A stretch of 64,000 nt of DNA from Pieris napi. Taxonomy: Eukaryota > Arthropoda > Insecta > Lepidoptera > Pieridae. Positions within the stretch are counted from its first letter, which is position 1. Each line of letters opens with the position of its first letter. Position numbers and translations under genes: made by a program. This document shows, piece after piece, positions 46,701 through 56,805 of the stretch. The stretch spans positions 7,482,501 through 7,546,500 of the forward strand of contig NC_062238.1 of NCBI RefSeq assembly GCF_905475465.1, given 5' to 3'. The notes beneath the pieces are model-generated. The model worked only from the letters and a program-made list of their open reading frames with translations, did no database searches and was not told where the DNA came from.

Positions 46701-47766
46701 TCATTGCCTCCATAGTATCTACAACCATAAAGTCAATTAATCAGATATATTTTTAAAACTAAATAAAAAAAATCTCATTTAATTAAAATAAAGAAAATGT
46801 ACTTATAACAAAATAACTGATATATATTTTTAAGAAATTTAAGTTTCACATCACAGATAAAAGTAAAGAAATGTATTTTACCTTTGATTTGGCATTCCCT
46901 CAGAATATTTATTATGAAGACAGGAACTCAGGCATTGCAGAACGGGAATTGATGTAAAATTTTCAGACGCAATCATCTCAAGACCACTTTGTTGGCGATG
47001 CTTCTCATTTTGAATAATTTTATACAGTTCTGGGTCTGTGTCCCGAAGATTTCCATTCATCAGTTTGTTATTCATGGTACTTGAAAATCTGTTATTATGA
47101 AATTTCCCCTAAAATATATGAAGAATATAATTAATAATTAAATCTAATTTTCACTGATATGAAATGTGTGTACAACTGATATAGTTCAATACTGTGAAGA
47201 TACTTGATAGAGGCTTAAAAACACTTCTGAGGTCAGAAAAGCATTGACATCATACTGATAAGTGACTAACGCAATACAAAACAAGATTGAACGATATTGA
47301 GATAGTTTAAAATAATAATTATAATTAGACTTTTGCACATACACAAATAGTGTTGACTTCGCAGGAGTTTTACACTTCAAAATATTCAAAAGAACTTACT
47401 TATCAACAATGTAATAAATTCGCGTGTATATCAGTTAAGTATTGCACTTATAATATAAAGTATATTAAGACTTAAGAGTATGTACTATGTAGCCTTAATC
47501 AATACGAACCTAAAAATGCACACTGCATGAACTGCTGAACATTAACTAATATTAACTTGCTTTATTAACCTCAATCTCAATGTTGAATGTAATTCAAAAA
47601 TTTTACTCAACTTACAACTAAAATGTTTCAAAACTTTTTATAAACTTACCACAGTGTAGATTTTCCTATGAATGTTTTCCGATGATTCCCGCAAATATTG
47701 TAAATAATAAGGTTTTAAACACTGAGAAGCATCTTTAAAATAAGATTTTAAAATTATGTTCCACAT
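37766..47766 (-). CDS. Shmt: Serine hydroxymethyltransferase, with alternative mitochondrial leader
   Basis: PLP enzyme that converts serine plus tetrahydrofolate to glycine plus methylene-THF. Exons: 47650-47766 (leader), 46882-47108, 46603-46718, 44931-45091, 42434-42629, 41090-41361, 40224-40443, 37766-38004; phases fit. From ATG 47075 the protein is 465 aa (cytosolic); from ATG 47766 it is 515 aa. Motifs: SGLEMIASENF, YSEGMPNQRYYGG, GSPAN, HLTHGF, DMAHISGLVAAG, TTTTHKTLRG with PLP-Lys241 (cytosolic numbering), GGPHNHAIA, SGIRLGTPALTTRG. The leader exon and the first 11 codons of exon 2 are in frame and end with RFSST before the internal Met. A separate donor at 47400 could serve a non-coding first exon for the cytosolic form. 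Introns are packed with repeats. Confidence 0.95.
38060..38375 (+). repeat. Interspersed repeat ending CAGCTAGT
   Basis: Contains ACCGATTCTCATGAAATTTTG and ends GTTTGCCCGGTCAGCTAGT. The same end is present at 51550. A CTAG end before T is compatible with a Helitron, but this was not confirmed. In SHMT intron 7. Confidence 0.45.
38505..38705 (+). repeat. tRNA-derived SINE, 5'-truncated
   Basis: GGTGAAGGAAAACATCGTGA, GTCAGGCACTGGAGGCTGAT and AAACAGATACAGAAACCTGAG blocks of the 40775 family. Confidence 0.65.
38871..39137. mobile_element. Harbinger-like MITE with TAA target duplication
   Basis: Ends AGGTGCGTAC and GTACGCACCC are inverted; TAA flanks both sides (38868-38870, 39138-39140). The inside is rich in palindromic AACATGTTAT blocks. 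267 bp, SHMT intron 7. Confidence 0.75.
39578..39833. mobile_element. MITE, family GGGAGCGTTCAAG, copy C
   Basis: TIRs and internal sequence match copies A and B; flanked by TTA both sides. Runs of C at both inner ends. SHMT intron 7. Confidence 0.85.
40775..41045 (-). repeat. tRNA-derived SINE, nearly full length
   Basis: Minus strand: CAGTGTTGGCCCAGTGGC (A-box region), GTAGGTTCGATCCCCG (box B), GGTGAAGGAAAACATCGTGA body, then AAACAGATACAGAAATCTGA tail. Reference copy for this family here. Confidence 0.8.
41430..41692 (-). repeat. tRNA-derived SINE, third family
   Basis: Minus strand: TTGGTCTAGTGGTTAGTACC, CCCGGGTTCGATCCCCGGC (box B), GGTCAATTGGTGTGAATTG tail with A-run. SHMT intron 5. Confidence 0.75.
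42290..42385 (-). repeat. Interspersed lepidopteran-type repeat, copy 4 (fragment)
   Basis: Only the GCAACG..GCGAGCCTCC and ACCGCCGCCC region is recognisable. Confidence 0.45.
42864..43334. mobile_element. MITE with GGGGCTGTTCATTAATCACG ends
   Basis: The ends are inverted over about 23 bp (right end CACGTGATTAATAGACAGCC). CACGTGA motifs repeat along it and C- and G-runs flank the centre. About 470 bp, SHMT intron 4. Target duplication not clear. Confidence 0.75.
43243..43279. repeat. Perfect 16-bp hairpin inside the MITE
   Basis: AAATATTACAAGGTGG pairs perfectly with CCACCTTGTAATATTT across a 5-nt loop. Confidence 0.9.
43935..44165. repeat. Cluster of three AAAGAAGTTTCACTTCAAAA units
   Basis: Three imperfect copies of a unit with TTTTTTCCAAC, GATAAAGAAGTTTsACTTC and ATGGCGCGTAAC segments, spaced 55-95 bp. 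Related single sites at 13886 and 15462. Confidence 0.6.
44525..44785 (+). repeat. Interspersed lepidopteran-type repeat, copy 5 (best preserved)
   Basis: CACCTGATGTTAAGTGATAC, CCGCCGCCCATGGACACTC, GCGAGTGCGTTGCCGGCC, CAGCTGGTTCCACATAGTGG and AACGCTCAGTTGTGGAACGG in order. SHMT intron 4. A minus-strand frame here is not a gene. Confidence 0.7.
45107..45314. repeat. Direct repeat, left copy, flanking a MITE
   Basis: About 200 bp repeated at 45585-45785 in the same orientation, differing at a few bases plus one indel of about 9 bp. In SHMT intron 3. Confidence 0.85.
45315..45580. mobile_element. MITE with GTAAAATTGTAAACACCG ends
   Basis: Inverted ends: CGTAAAATTGTAAACACCG at left and its complement at right, with CTCGCGAGAT repeated inside at both ends. 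About 265 bp. It lies exactly between two 200-bp direct repeats. Confidence 0.8.
45585..45785. repeat. Direct repeat, right copy, flanking a MITE
   Basis: Second copy of 45107-45314. It starts TATATATACTTTAATGA and ends GAATCTAAGAAATAGATAT like the left one. Confidence 0.85.
47650..47766 (-). other. Shmt: Leader exon predicting mitochondrial SHMT
   Basis: 39 codons starting MWNIILKSYFKDASQ, no stop, ending exactly at a GTG|GTAAGT donor in phase 0, joined in frame to GKFHNNRFSST-Met. The residues are basic and hydroxylated with few acids, and RFSS fits an R-2/R-3 cleavage site. Too short to appear as a long ORF. Confidence rests on frame and phase. Confidence 0.7.
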
Positions 47767-48054
47767 TTCTTATGCTCTAAAATATTATTTAAGGAATTAA
47801 TACAAACGGGGTCTATTTTTTAATGAAACAATAATTACTTCTATCAACATTGATAACCCATTATGAACTTTCGAGCCATCTAAATACATTATACAACTCG
47901 CGCCCGCTAGCGGCGATATCACCGATACTTTGACATATTAGGTATATTCCGACATGATTGCTATTTGAATTTTGGCGCCTAATTTTGGAGGAGAAGTGAG
48001 AACTTCTTCAGAATGCGGCCTATGGGGGGTGGGGGTCTTAATTGTCTAGAAGGT

Positions 48055-51000
48055 ATAAAAGTAATATGTATTTAAATTGTGCAGTTCTAGAGACGTGAAG
48101 ATTGAAATGAAAACGATACAAACGCCAATAGCTATAATGATAATATAATAAAACATTTTAGATCTTATACAAACAGTACTTTAAGAAATTAAACTACAAG
48201 ATATTATTAGGAAATAAATTAATAAATTTTTGTATGCTATTTTACTTCATAACGCTTTTTAGAGCCATCTCTAAAAAAAACTTTATTGTTCATACTATCT
48301 ACATGTACGGGGTATTTCCTACTTCTCAAAAATCACAGTACTATAAGTTTAGTGGTCATTAAGTAAAGTGAGCATAAAATAGTAAATAATGTTACAAGCT
48401 ATTGACAAACTACACTACTCAATTCTAAAGTTCAACTACTTACTACTTACAGAGTATAACAAGTCATGCACTATATAAGTTACAATATAATTTTAGTGTG
48501 GTTACCAAAGTAGGAAGAAACTTCAATATACCTAACTCTTATTGTAAGCCAAGTCATTGTCTGGTTGCAGGAAAACGGAATCCACTTTAATGTAGTATAA
48601 CATCAACACAGGAGCGAACTTGGTTCTGATTTTAAATTCAGACTTCATAATATTCTGCTATTTATTATGAGGAAGCAAAATGGAAACGGGAATTCATGAA
48701 AATTTTACATAACCTTTTGGAGTCCTTATTAGTTAAACTTTTAAAGTATTGTTCGACTCGAGATTATAAGATCCTAGAGAGGTGAAACCTAGATGGGGTC
48801 CTAAACTCTTTATAGGCATTTTTCGGAAAAAAGAAACGTTTTTGCGACTTTTTGAAACATCAGTGGTAACGGTTAGGCTTTTTGCCTTGAAAGCAGAACC
48901 GTTACTTGCCTTTTAGTCTTAAATAAGGCTGACTTTTAGTTTTTCTCTTATGTCAATTAGATTTATTAAGTGTTTTATTTTTTCTTTTATTCTATTTTTT
49001 TAATATAATGTTAGGTGTGTTTATGGTTTACACGCATTAATTCGATCAAAGCATGGTGTGATGTAGCCTTTCTTAATAAATTTACTACTTAAATGTATAG
49101 TCAAGTCCATGCAATTAAAGTAGATACTATAGTTATAATAGAAAGATTTTTATTTAGTCCAACCCTGGATTGAGTTTCGAGTAAGATCCAAATTACAACA
49201 CACCTTATTTAAGTGAAAATCTATAACACCTTATTAATGTATAGGTATATATACCTAAAGAGCAGACTTTTATTATTATAAGATACATAAAGTGAGTAGG
49301 CAAGTAAAATATAAAATGTTGTATTTCGGTGGCAACAGGTATTATATAAATTACAAAGACGTCACAATATATCCTATGTTAATATATGCGACATGTATTG
49401 TAATTATCTTAAATTTCGATAAAATTTTACCTTGTTTTTAACAAAACGTAATTAATAGTTGGAATGTTAAATGTTTTTTTTTGTAATTATATAACTCAGG
49501 CACATGTACAATGTCGAGTTACGGGGAATTTTATTTGTGTCTTAGCACTGAAGTATATGGCATGCTAAGTTTGATAAATAGCATACATTTTACAGAATCT
49601 ACAAATCGATAGGATAACCAGAGCATTTACATAACTCCAGCAGAAATTGTATCTAATTATGAGTTTGACGTCATAAATAAAGAAATTTATTTATAAGCTC
49701 TACGTATAAAACAACATGCATGCTTAAAGTTTTACAAACGTTACAAACTTTACACATCAATTAAATAAGAACATTAAAATGAAATTACAAATTAGCAACA
49801 ACAACACAGGCAACCTGTTAAAATAAAAACACATATATAAACTAAAACTAAATAGAAACTTAAAAACTTTAACCTCATTGAGAGCGTAATAAACCAAAAT
49901 TACGGTAAGTAGGGAGATTATTATGAAATATTTTCATAAATGTTAGTAATTAAATTGTAATAGCGAGATAGCCTATTCACAGGAGTATTAAAAGTATCAG
50001 ATAAGCCAGCCGTTGGTACGCATAAAACTTATTTCTATTAACTCTAGGATACACAGAAATGAAAATTTAGCGAGAAGGTTAGTATGAAATTTAAAGTTAA
50101 ATATTAAAAAAAATAAGGTCAATGAAGACACGTTGGAGTTGTAGGGTATCTATCTAGCTCGAAATAGTCTTAATCAGCCTCGTACGTAGACAATAGACCA
50201 CGCAAGTATAGATGATTGAACAGTTTTCTAAAAAAAGGTTTTTTAACTGTCTCAACGGTATTTACATTTTGTAATGTGGTGACAAAATTGCAGTAGCATA
50301 TTTAAGCATACTACGTAGTACTTTTAACGTAGCATTTTATGATCTTTGTTGGCAGTTGTTTCCGTGTGTTCAATAAAATCGATCAGTTTGTGATTTAAGA
50401 ATTACCCCAAGGTATCTTGAAGCGTCTTTACAAAGTAATAATAATAATATTATTTTTGCGAGAATGTTATACAAAAATGTCATGGTGGTATCTAATATTG
50501 CATTGTACGAGTTCATGATACAGGTAGTGTATCATCTTTCTTTTTTGACAATAAACTTAATGCTATCTATTATTGTAAGAGACTGGTGCTTGAAAAAGGT
50601 TGGGAATACCTGTTAATACAAGTCACCAGTCCCTCTTGGACATAGTGGCAAAAAGTATTGCTAATACACCTTTTAAAAACGGACAATAAATAATTTATAA
50701 TTAAAAAAAAAATATATATATATAAAAAAAATAGAAAAAAGTTAACAAAAACAAAAGTCTAGTTTATGTGTGTGTGCATTTGTGAGTGTATGTGTGAGTG
50801 TGTGTAAGGGTCAGTGTGAGTGCGTGTGCGTGTGTGTTGGTAACAAAAAATATTTATTGGTTTTGTTTGTAAATGAGACATGGCAAAATATTACCCAGTT
50901 GAAAGCAAAGTACGAATATCCCGTAGAAGAACACATATGAGTATGAACTTATAATAATTAAGTTAATATTCTTGAACAAGGATCGCCAGTGTTTCTAATA

Positions 51001-51150
51001 CATGGAGTATTAAGCAGCTACGATGACTAGGAAGGGGAGTGTAAGTAGTGGGATCGGATACCCTTTAGGGCAGCTAGGATGTGAGGTATGGAGAAACACA
51101 AGGGGACAAAACATTCAATTTATAAGCCCCTCATTAGACAATATTTTAAT
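48055..51150. repeat. Segmental duplication, copy 1 (compact)
   Basis: Blocks match copy 2 in order: 48055-48150 with 55630-55725; 48200-48480 with 56430-56680; 48500-48830 with 57025-57650; 48960-49395 with 57660-58766; 49396-50160 with 62119-62910; 50925-51150 with 63425-63658. It ends in a lipase relic. No host gene other than the relic was seen in it. Confidence 0.8.
50700..50850. repeat. TA-rich and GTGT-rich low-complexity tract
   Basis: A(TA)n run followed by an imperfect GTGTGTGAGTGT microsatellite. Absent from duplication copy 2. Confidence 0.8.
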
Positions 51151-51225
51151 TTTGGAAACGTCAAAAAGTCAATCGCCGCCCCGTAAAAAATCACAACCGG
51201 TGCTGTAATTTTTTCGACAGGGACC
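50905..51225 (+). pseudogene. Acid-lipase relic in duplication copy 1
   Basis: KYEYPVEEHI and GSPVFLIHGVLSSYDD recall the N-terminal half of insect lysosomal/gastric-type lipases. Stops and shifts follow (the Trp after DD is a stop). The catalytic Ser region is missing. The intact relative is at 51733. Confidence 0.7.
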
Positions 51226-51304
51226 ATATAAGTACCATATTTTGTAACATTTTGAAAACTGTAATCATACTGTCAAAAAAAACATCTGATTTGAATGATT
51301 AACT

Positions 51305-51550
51305 CAATAATTTTTTTTTATAGAATAGGGGGCAAACGGGCAGGAGGCTCATCTGATGTTAAGTGATACCGCCGCCCATGGACACTCTCAAGGCCAGAGG
51401 GCAGCTGGTTCCACATAGTGGTGGTGCGCGGCAAAAACTGCCTTGAAAAACGCTCAGTTGTGGAACGGCGGACGTTGAGGTTGGAATAAAAAAATGATGC
51501 CTAGAAATAATATACATGGCAAAACAACGTTTGCCGGGTCAGCTAGTACT
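51305..51550 (+). repeat. Interspersed lepidopteran-type repeat, copy 6
   Basis: Internally deleted copy of the 44525 family that runs on to AACGTTTGCCGGGTCAGCTAGT-type end (split motif), the same end as at 38375. This links the two repeat ends. Confidence 0.65.
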
Positions 51551-51732
51551 CGTAATTACACAAATAACGTCATGTAAGAACCAAATCTAATTTCGATATT
51601 GTTCTCTAAATGGTAATTAAGTGGTACGAAAATTTAATAGTATTCAAATTAAAATCGTTATCGCTATTGAAAATTACTTTGTAGCATTATATTTTTCTAA
51701 TTACAGTCATCAATTGCTTAAGTAACGTTACA

Positions 51733-53016
51733 ATGGTTAGACTAAGAGGTATCAATTTAGTATTATTTCTTATTTTAATTATGCAGATAAGATATAGTAT
51801 AAGTAAAAAAACATCAATACGTGACATTATAGAAGATTTTCACGATACCTTGCCAAAAAATAATAACAAAAGTAATAAAAATATAATTGAGCAAAAATTA
51901 CGAAATGATGGGAAAATAAACGATGATATTTATTTGAATATAACTCAATTGATAACAAAATATAAATATAGCGTGGAAGTGTATGAGGTTATCACGTCAG
52001 ATGGATATGTAATAAAACTATTCAGGATACCAGGAAATGGTGCTATTGTCTTCCTTATGCATGGTATAATAAGTAGTGCAGATGACTGGATATCCGGTGG
52101 AGTGGAAAGCGGACTGGCGTATCTTCTAGCACAGCTGGGCTATGATGTATGGATGGGTAATGCAAGAGGAAATAAGCATTCAAGATCTAACATTTATATT
52201 GACCCATCAGAAAAGAAATTCTGGGATTTTAGTTTCCACGAAATAGGTATGATTGATGTACCAACAATGATTGATTTTGTACTGGAAAAAACGAACAAAT
52301 CCTCATTAATATACATCGGCCACTCACAAGGCACCACAGCTTTCTTTATTATGTGTTCTTTAAGGCCCGAGTATAATAAAAAAATAACCTTAATGATATC
52401 ATTGTCACCTATCGCATGGTTATCGCACATGAAAAATCCCATACTTAATATTTTAAAGCCATTTTATGGGGAAATAGTGTTTCTGGCATCAGCTTTAGGC
52501 GTCGTGGAAGTAGTTCAAGATTCACGTGTTCTGCGTGGGTTACAGAGGACGTTTTGCGGTGATGAAGTGTGGGCTTTTACTATTTGTCAACATATTATTT
52601 TTATTATCGGTGGATTTAATTATAATCAAACGAATTATGAACAGTTGCCCGTGATTTACAATCATTTTCCATCAGGTTCATCATTAAAACAATTACAACA
52701 TTATGGACAATTAGTGTTATCTGGTCATTTTAGACAATTTGATTATAAAGTGAAAAATATTGAAAAATATGGATCATTAACACCTCCGTCTTATCCTGTA
52801 GAAAAAATAACAGCACCAGTTGCAATTTTCTATGGGGAAGGCGATTGGCTCTCTGACGTCAGTGATGCCCAAATTTTAAAATCCCGCTTACCGAATTTAG
52901 TTGAATTTTACCGAGTAGAGGATGACCACTTTTCTCACTTTGATTTTATTTATGCTGCTGATACGAAAAATTTATTATTAGCAAATATTTTAAGATTAAT
53001 AAAAAAGATTCACTGA
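51733..53016 (+). CDS. Acid (lysosomal/gastric-type) lipase, intronless
   Basis: Secreted or lysosomal alpha/beta-hydrolase acting on neutral lipid esters. 427 aa in one frame. Signal peptide about 1-24 (hydrophobic core LVLFLILIM). Conserved N-terminal region YSVEVYEVITSDGYVIKLFRIP; oxyanion HG at 110-111; NARGNKHSR; nucleophile Ser198 in GHSQGT; Asp371 in YGEGDW; His402 in FSHFDF. The triad is complete, so it is likely active. No intron, unlike most host genes here, although a TAATTACAG just upstream could be the acceptor of a 5' UTR intron. It lies between two copies of a segment that carry lipase relics, so it probably belongs to a local lipase cluster. Confidence 0.92.
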   Translation: MVRLRGINLVLFLILIMQIRYSISKKTSIRDIIEDFHDTLPKNNNKSNKNIIEQKLRNDGKINDDIYLNITQLITKYKYSVEVYEVITSDGYVIKLFRIPGNGAIVFLMHGIISSADDWISGGVESGLAYLLAQLGYDVWMGNARGNKHSRSNIYIDPSEKKFWDFSFHEIGMIDVPTMIDFVLEKTNKSSLIYIGHSQGTTAFFIMCSLRPEYNKKITLMISLSPIAWLSHMKNPILNILKPFYGEIVFLASALGVVEVVQDSRVLRGLQRTFCGDEVWAFTICQHIIFIIGGFNYNQTNYEQLPVIYNHFPSGSSLKQLQHYGQLVLSGHFRQFDYKVKNIEKYGSLTPPSYPVEKITAPVAIFYGEGDWLSDVSDAQILKSRLPNLVEFYRVEDDHFSHFDFIYAADTKNLLLANILRLIKKIH

Positions 53017-53057
53017 TATATTCAGATTTAATGTTTTAATGTTAATGTTTTTAAATC

Positions 53058-53063
53058 AATAAA
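53058..53063 (+). terminator. Poly(A) signal of the lipase gene
   Basis: AATAAA 42 bp after the stop codon. Confidence 0.6.
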
Positions 53064-53127
53064 TATATGAAGTGAAGTGTAAGATTTATTTACCATTGTT
53101 TAACAAAAAAGTTAATAAGGAACTAGA

Positions 53128-53257
53128 CTACGAAGTAACAGCTCCGCGCAGCACATCAAATCTGGCATTGGCATCGAGAGGCCAAAAGTCATAGTCAGTA
53201 TTCATAATATGGGGACCATTAAGATACGAAAGCTTTTCGTCCAGTCCATCGTTTATT
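53128..53257 (-). CDS. Exon-like C-terminal frame, unknown
   Basis: An AG acceptor opens a 42-codon frame (INDGLDEKLSYLNGP...ARFDVLRGAVTS) ending in a stop. Composition looks protein-like. No family recognised and no upstream exon found. It may be a relic or a last exon. Confidence 0.3.
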
Positions 53258-53977
53258 CTACTTTATGACATTAATATAATAAATTCATTCATCCAGTACA
53301 TTTTTATTCTATTTTATTAATGACAATATAACGATAGCGACGATAGCGAATCTAGCAAAAACATATATTAGAATCTATTTAAATTTATTGATAGGAATGT
53401 TGGCGTCGTCAGGATCTGGCGACCCCATTGCAACCTGGTGAAATAATCTGTGACAGTGTATATTTTACCAACGCAATCAGTCAACCTCCTTCCTAGTGGA
53501 AGTGCCATGCTGTTGCTTTCGGGCTTCAGCCAAATGGGCAGGCATGCTTGGGGCAGTACCACTGTCTAACAGAAATCGTCGTGATGTGATGGAATAGGTT
53601 AACCTAATTGTACTCGCATTTAGTGCAGCGGGTGGAATTCCCAGAGCCCATCCGGCCCAATTCCCTCCCTATGGAGGGAATATTTTTTTTAAAAATATTA
53701 ATTAAACATACTCTGGACTGAAATTTGCTAGGCAACCCATATGGATTATATTTATTGACATATTAAATTAAATATAAAATACGTTTCATTAAATAAGCAT
53801 CTCGGTGAAGGTCGTTGTATATCGGGATCTTATACTATAATTATTTTACAAAATCTTACATCTAAAATGTGTGACAATTAATGTAAGCATAAGTTTCTCA
53901 AAAAAAATAAATCGAAATTAAAAAAATACAATTAAAACATATACGATAATACAAGCACACATTAAAATAAAATAAAA

Positions 53978-54132
53978 TTACAGAAATTTGTTGGCACGAA
54001 GCAGTTCCTTGGTGAATTCGCGCGGAAATCCCTTGGTGTTGCGTAGAGATGTGGGGTCACTCTGCATATCTGGTGGTAGACCACTGCATGTACCACGGAG
54101 AATATCAGGAGGAGTTGTGTTCGGATTAATAC
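53978..54132 (-). CDS. Exon-like C-terminal frame, unknown
   Basis: Starts after a GCTGCAG acceptor, 50 codons, stop TAA; contains PPDILRGTCSGLPPDMQSD and ends ELLRANKFL. The D(I/V)LRG(T/A) motif is shared with 53128-53257, suggesting a common origin. No upstream exon found. Confidence 0.35.
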
Positions 54133-54134
54133 CT

Positions 54135-54380
54135 GCAGCTACGTTTTAGCGTCGGGCGTAGAGGTATAGAATAACGCGCCGCGATTTTGCCTCGCACCAC
54201 CACTATGTGAAACCAGCTGCCCACCGATGTATTTCCGTACCAATACGACTTAGGATCCTTCAAGAAAGCGTACAAATTCTTAATAGGCCGGCAACGCAAT
54301 TGGAGCCCTCTGGCAATGTGAGTATCTTTGGGCGGCGGTATCATTTACATCAGATGATCCTCCTGCTCGTTTGCTATATA
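54135..54380 (-). repeat. Interspersed lepidopteran-type repeat, copy 7
   Basis: Minus copy of the 44525 family with ACCACCACTATGTG and CCGGCAACGCAATTGGAGCC blocks. Confidence 0.6.
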
Positions 54381-54712
54381 TATATAAAAATAATAAAAGT
54401 AAAAAAAACTTGTGCGAACAGCTTTTACACTAATTGCCTCACATGTCATAGTTTGTTCGTTGTCATAGAATGGGCGAGAAATGAAAATGGCGAGTGAAAT
54501 ATGGCGAGGTGGCCGATGCTGGCCATGCGTCATACTCGTGAACGTGTGCTACTTGTGGTGACTGGTCGTACTTGAATTCGTGAATGCGGTGATGTTAGTT
54601 ATTTCGACTATGTGTTTGCGTGTTGTTCCCACGAGAATGTAAGTGCGTGTTCCTATTTCAACATGCCTCCTGCTGATAGAGGACAAGTCATTGTTTTTAA
54701 TTTATGTTATTA

Positions 54713-55112
54713 CTAGCCGTTTCGCGCCCGCTTTGCAACATAAAATTTATTTTAATTCGTCCATTAAAATAAATTTTATGTTTCATTATTTTATTTTTTT
54801 TCATATTTTTATTATTCTTCTTTTTAACTTCCCGCTAAGAAAATTGAAATATTTCGAAAACCGAGTTTTTAACAGATGTTGACGTTTTGCGGTTCGAGGA
54901 AGCCTCTTTTGTTTTTATTAGCGGGAAAAATTTTCATAAAAGTAAAACAGAAATAAAAAAATGAAGGAACGTTGGAATTAAATAAATAGCCATAAACCAT
55001 CTAGGAAAAATTTCGCATCGAATGGTGGTAGTTTCATGTCGATACGATCAGTGGTTTAGGCGTGAAAGAGCCTCAAACGAACACCATTTTCTTTTTATAT
55101 ATATATAGATTA
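54713..55112. repeat. Insertion nested in the LINE tail
   Basis: About 400 bp starting ACTAGCCGTTTCGCGCCC and ending TATATATAGATTATTGATTA. It contains a perfect 17-bp hairpin. Confidence 0.6.
54739..54780. repeat. Perfect 17-bp hairpin
   Basis: CATAAAATTTATTTTAA and TTAAAATAAATTTTATG with an 8-nt loop. Confidence 0.9.
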
Positions 55113-55374
55113 TTGATTACTTAAGATGTCATGTGGAACATGGTGTAATGGTTGCAGCTCCTTACAAACGTTGTGTTAAAAAAACATGGCGATTAAAAAG
55201 AGTGGCGGTTTATTGCCAGTTCTTCTCTTCCGTTCTACGCCCTTGACTTAAGAACTGGCACTAAATGGCATATACATTTCTTTTTTTTGACGATCATAAG
55301 TGTACAATGTACAATGATTAAAAGATTTTTGAATTTGAATGAAGAATTAATTAATGATGAACGCACTCACGATC

Positions 55375-55430
55375 CCAGAGATGAGAATCGTGCGCCTAGC
55401 CACTAGGCCAGCCTTATGTCTAAATACCTT
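55375..55430 (-). repeat. tRNA-like SINE head fragment
   Basis: CTGGCCTAGTGGCTAGGCGC followed by a CTCATCTCTGGGATCG box-B-like part on the minus strand. Confidence 0.45.
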
Positions 55431-56805
55431 ATTAAATGCCACATTGTGTTATCTGAGGTTACGAGAGGTGGAATTCCACGTAGCAATACCATAATTCATT
55501 GTTTCATATGTCAGAGGATTTAAGGTAGGCAGTTTAGATAGTCTTTAAACTCTTATGAGTTATGACATTTTAAACTTTTTAAATAGGAAAACCTAACCTT
55601 TACTGTAGGTTTTAGACAGTGTAATTGTGCAGATTGTGCAGTTCTAGAGAGGTGAACATTTAAATGAAAACGATACAAACGCGCCAATAGCTATAATGAT
55701 AATATAATAAAACATTTTATAGATGTCTGTTGTTAAATAACGTTAGAATTTGAGCTTAAATCTATGCTATGCTTGAATCTATGCTAGTAAAGTTAACTGT
55801 ATCTATTACGTGTATTGTACTGACTCAAAGACTACATATTTATAGTAACTTTAAATTACTGAACAATTATACAATATAACTATTAGTGAAAATAATTATT
55901 ACCGAAGTGAAGAAGTTTTCTGTAAATACAAGTGTTTAAAAAAAATTGTGAAAGTAAAATTAAAAAGATAAAAATAATAATAATAAAAACAAAAATGTAA
56001 AAGCCCTAGAGGGTTAATGAGTCACATTTAGTATTCGTGGCTAATTACGAGGCAGAAGATTTGTTTTTTTCTTTATGATAAAGAAATGTAAACAGACTAC
56101 TTATGGAAGCAACCGATACTTTTGCACTTATTTATTTATCTATTCTTATTATACTAAGTTCATCTCTTTAAATGCTTAGGTAATAATCGCGTTAAGTCAA
56201 TTGTAAATCGAGTTAAGTATTGGCTTTTTTTTCAAACTAACTAATTATTTCAAACTAATTATTCATAATTTCCAGAACCCACAAAAACGCAAGATGGCGT
56301 CCGATGCCTATTGCCTGTGAATACGTAAAAAAACTTCAAGGTTAGGTTCACTAACAAATTAACACGTAATAGTTAATTATTTCGATAAGAAACAGTACTT
56401 TTTCGAAAAAAGAAATTAATCGCCAAGATATTATTAGGAAATAAATTAATGAATTTTTGTATGGTATTTTACTTCATAACGCTTTTTAGAGCCATCTCTC
56501 AAAAAAACTCTTTATTGTTCATACTATCTACATGTACGGGGTATTTCCTACTTCTCAAAATCACAGTACTATAGTTTAATGGTCATTAAGTAAAGTGAGC
56601 GTAAAATAGTAAATAATGTTACAAGCTATTGACAAACTACACTACTCAATTCCAAAGTTCAACTACTTACAGAGTATAAAAAAACTTTAGAGGTGTCAAG
56701 GGAGACCGGGATGGAACGAAATTCCTTTCGATTAATTTATATGTTAATTGGTATCATAACAGTATGATAGATTTTCTCGACACCAATCTTACGACGAAAA
56801 AAAAG

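Larger units (their letters stand above)
54600..55345 (+). repeat. LINE 3' tail split by another insertion
   Basis: The first part (CACGAGAATGTAAGTGCGTG... to about 54712) and second part (GAACATGGTGTAATGG... from about 55113) are contiguous in the copy at 12055. So 54713-55112 was inserted later. Confidence 0.7.

Noticed and set aside
50755..50850. GT-rich tract as a regulatory Z-DNA site
   Set aside because: Ordinary imperfect microsatellite; nothing supports a function.
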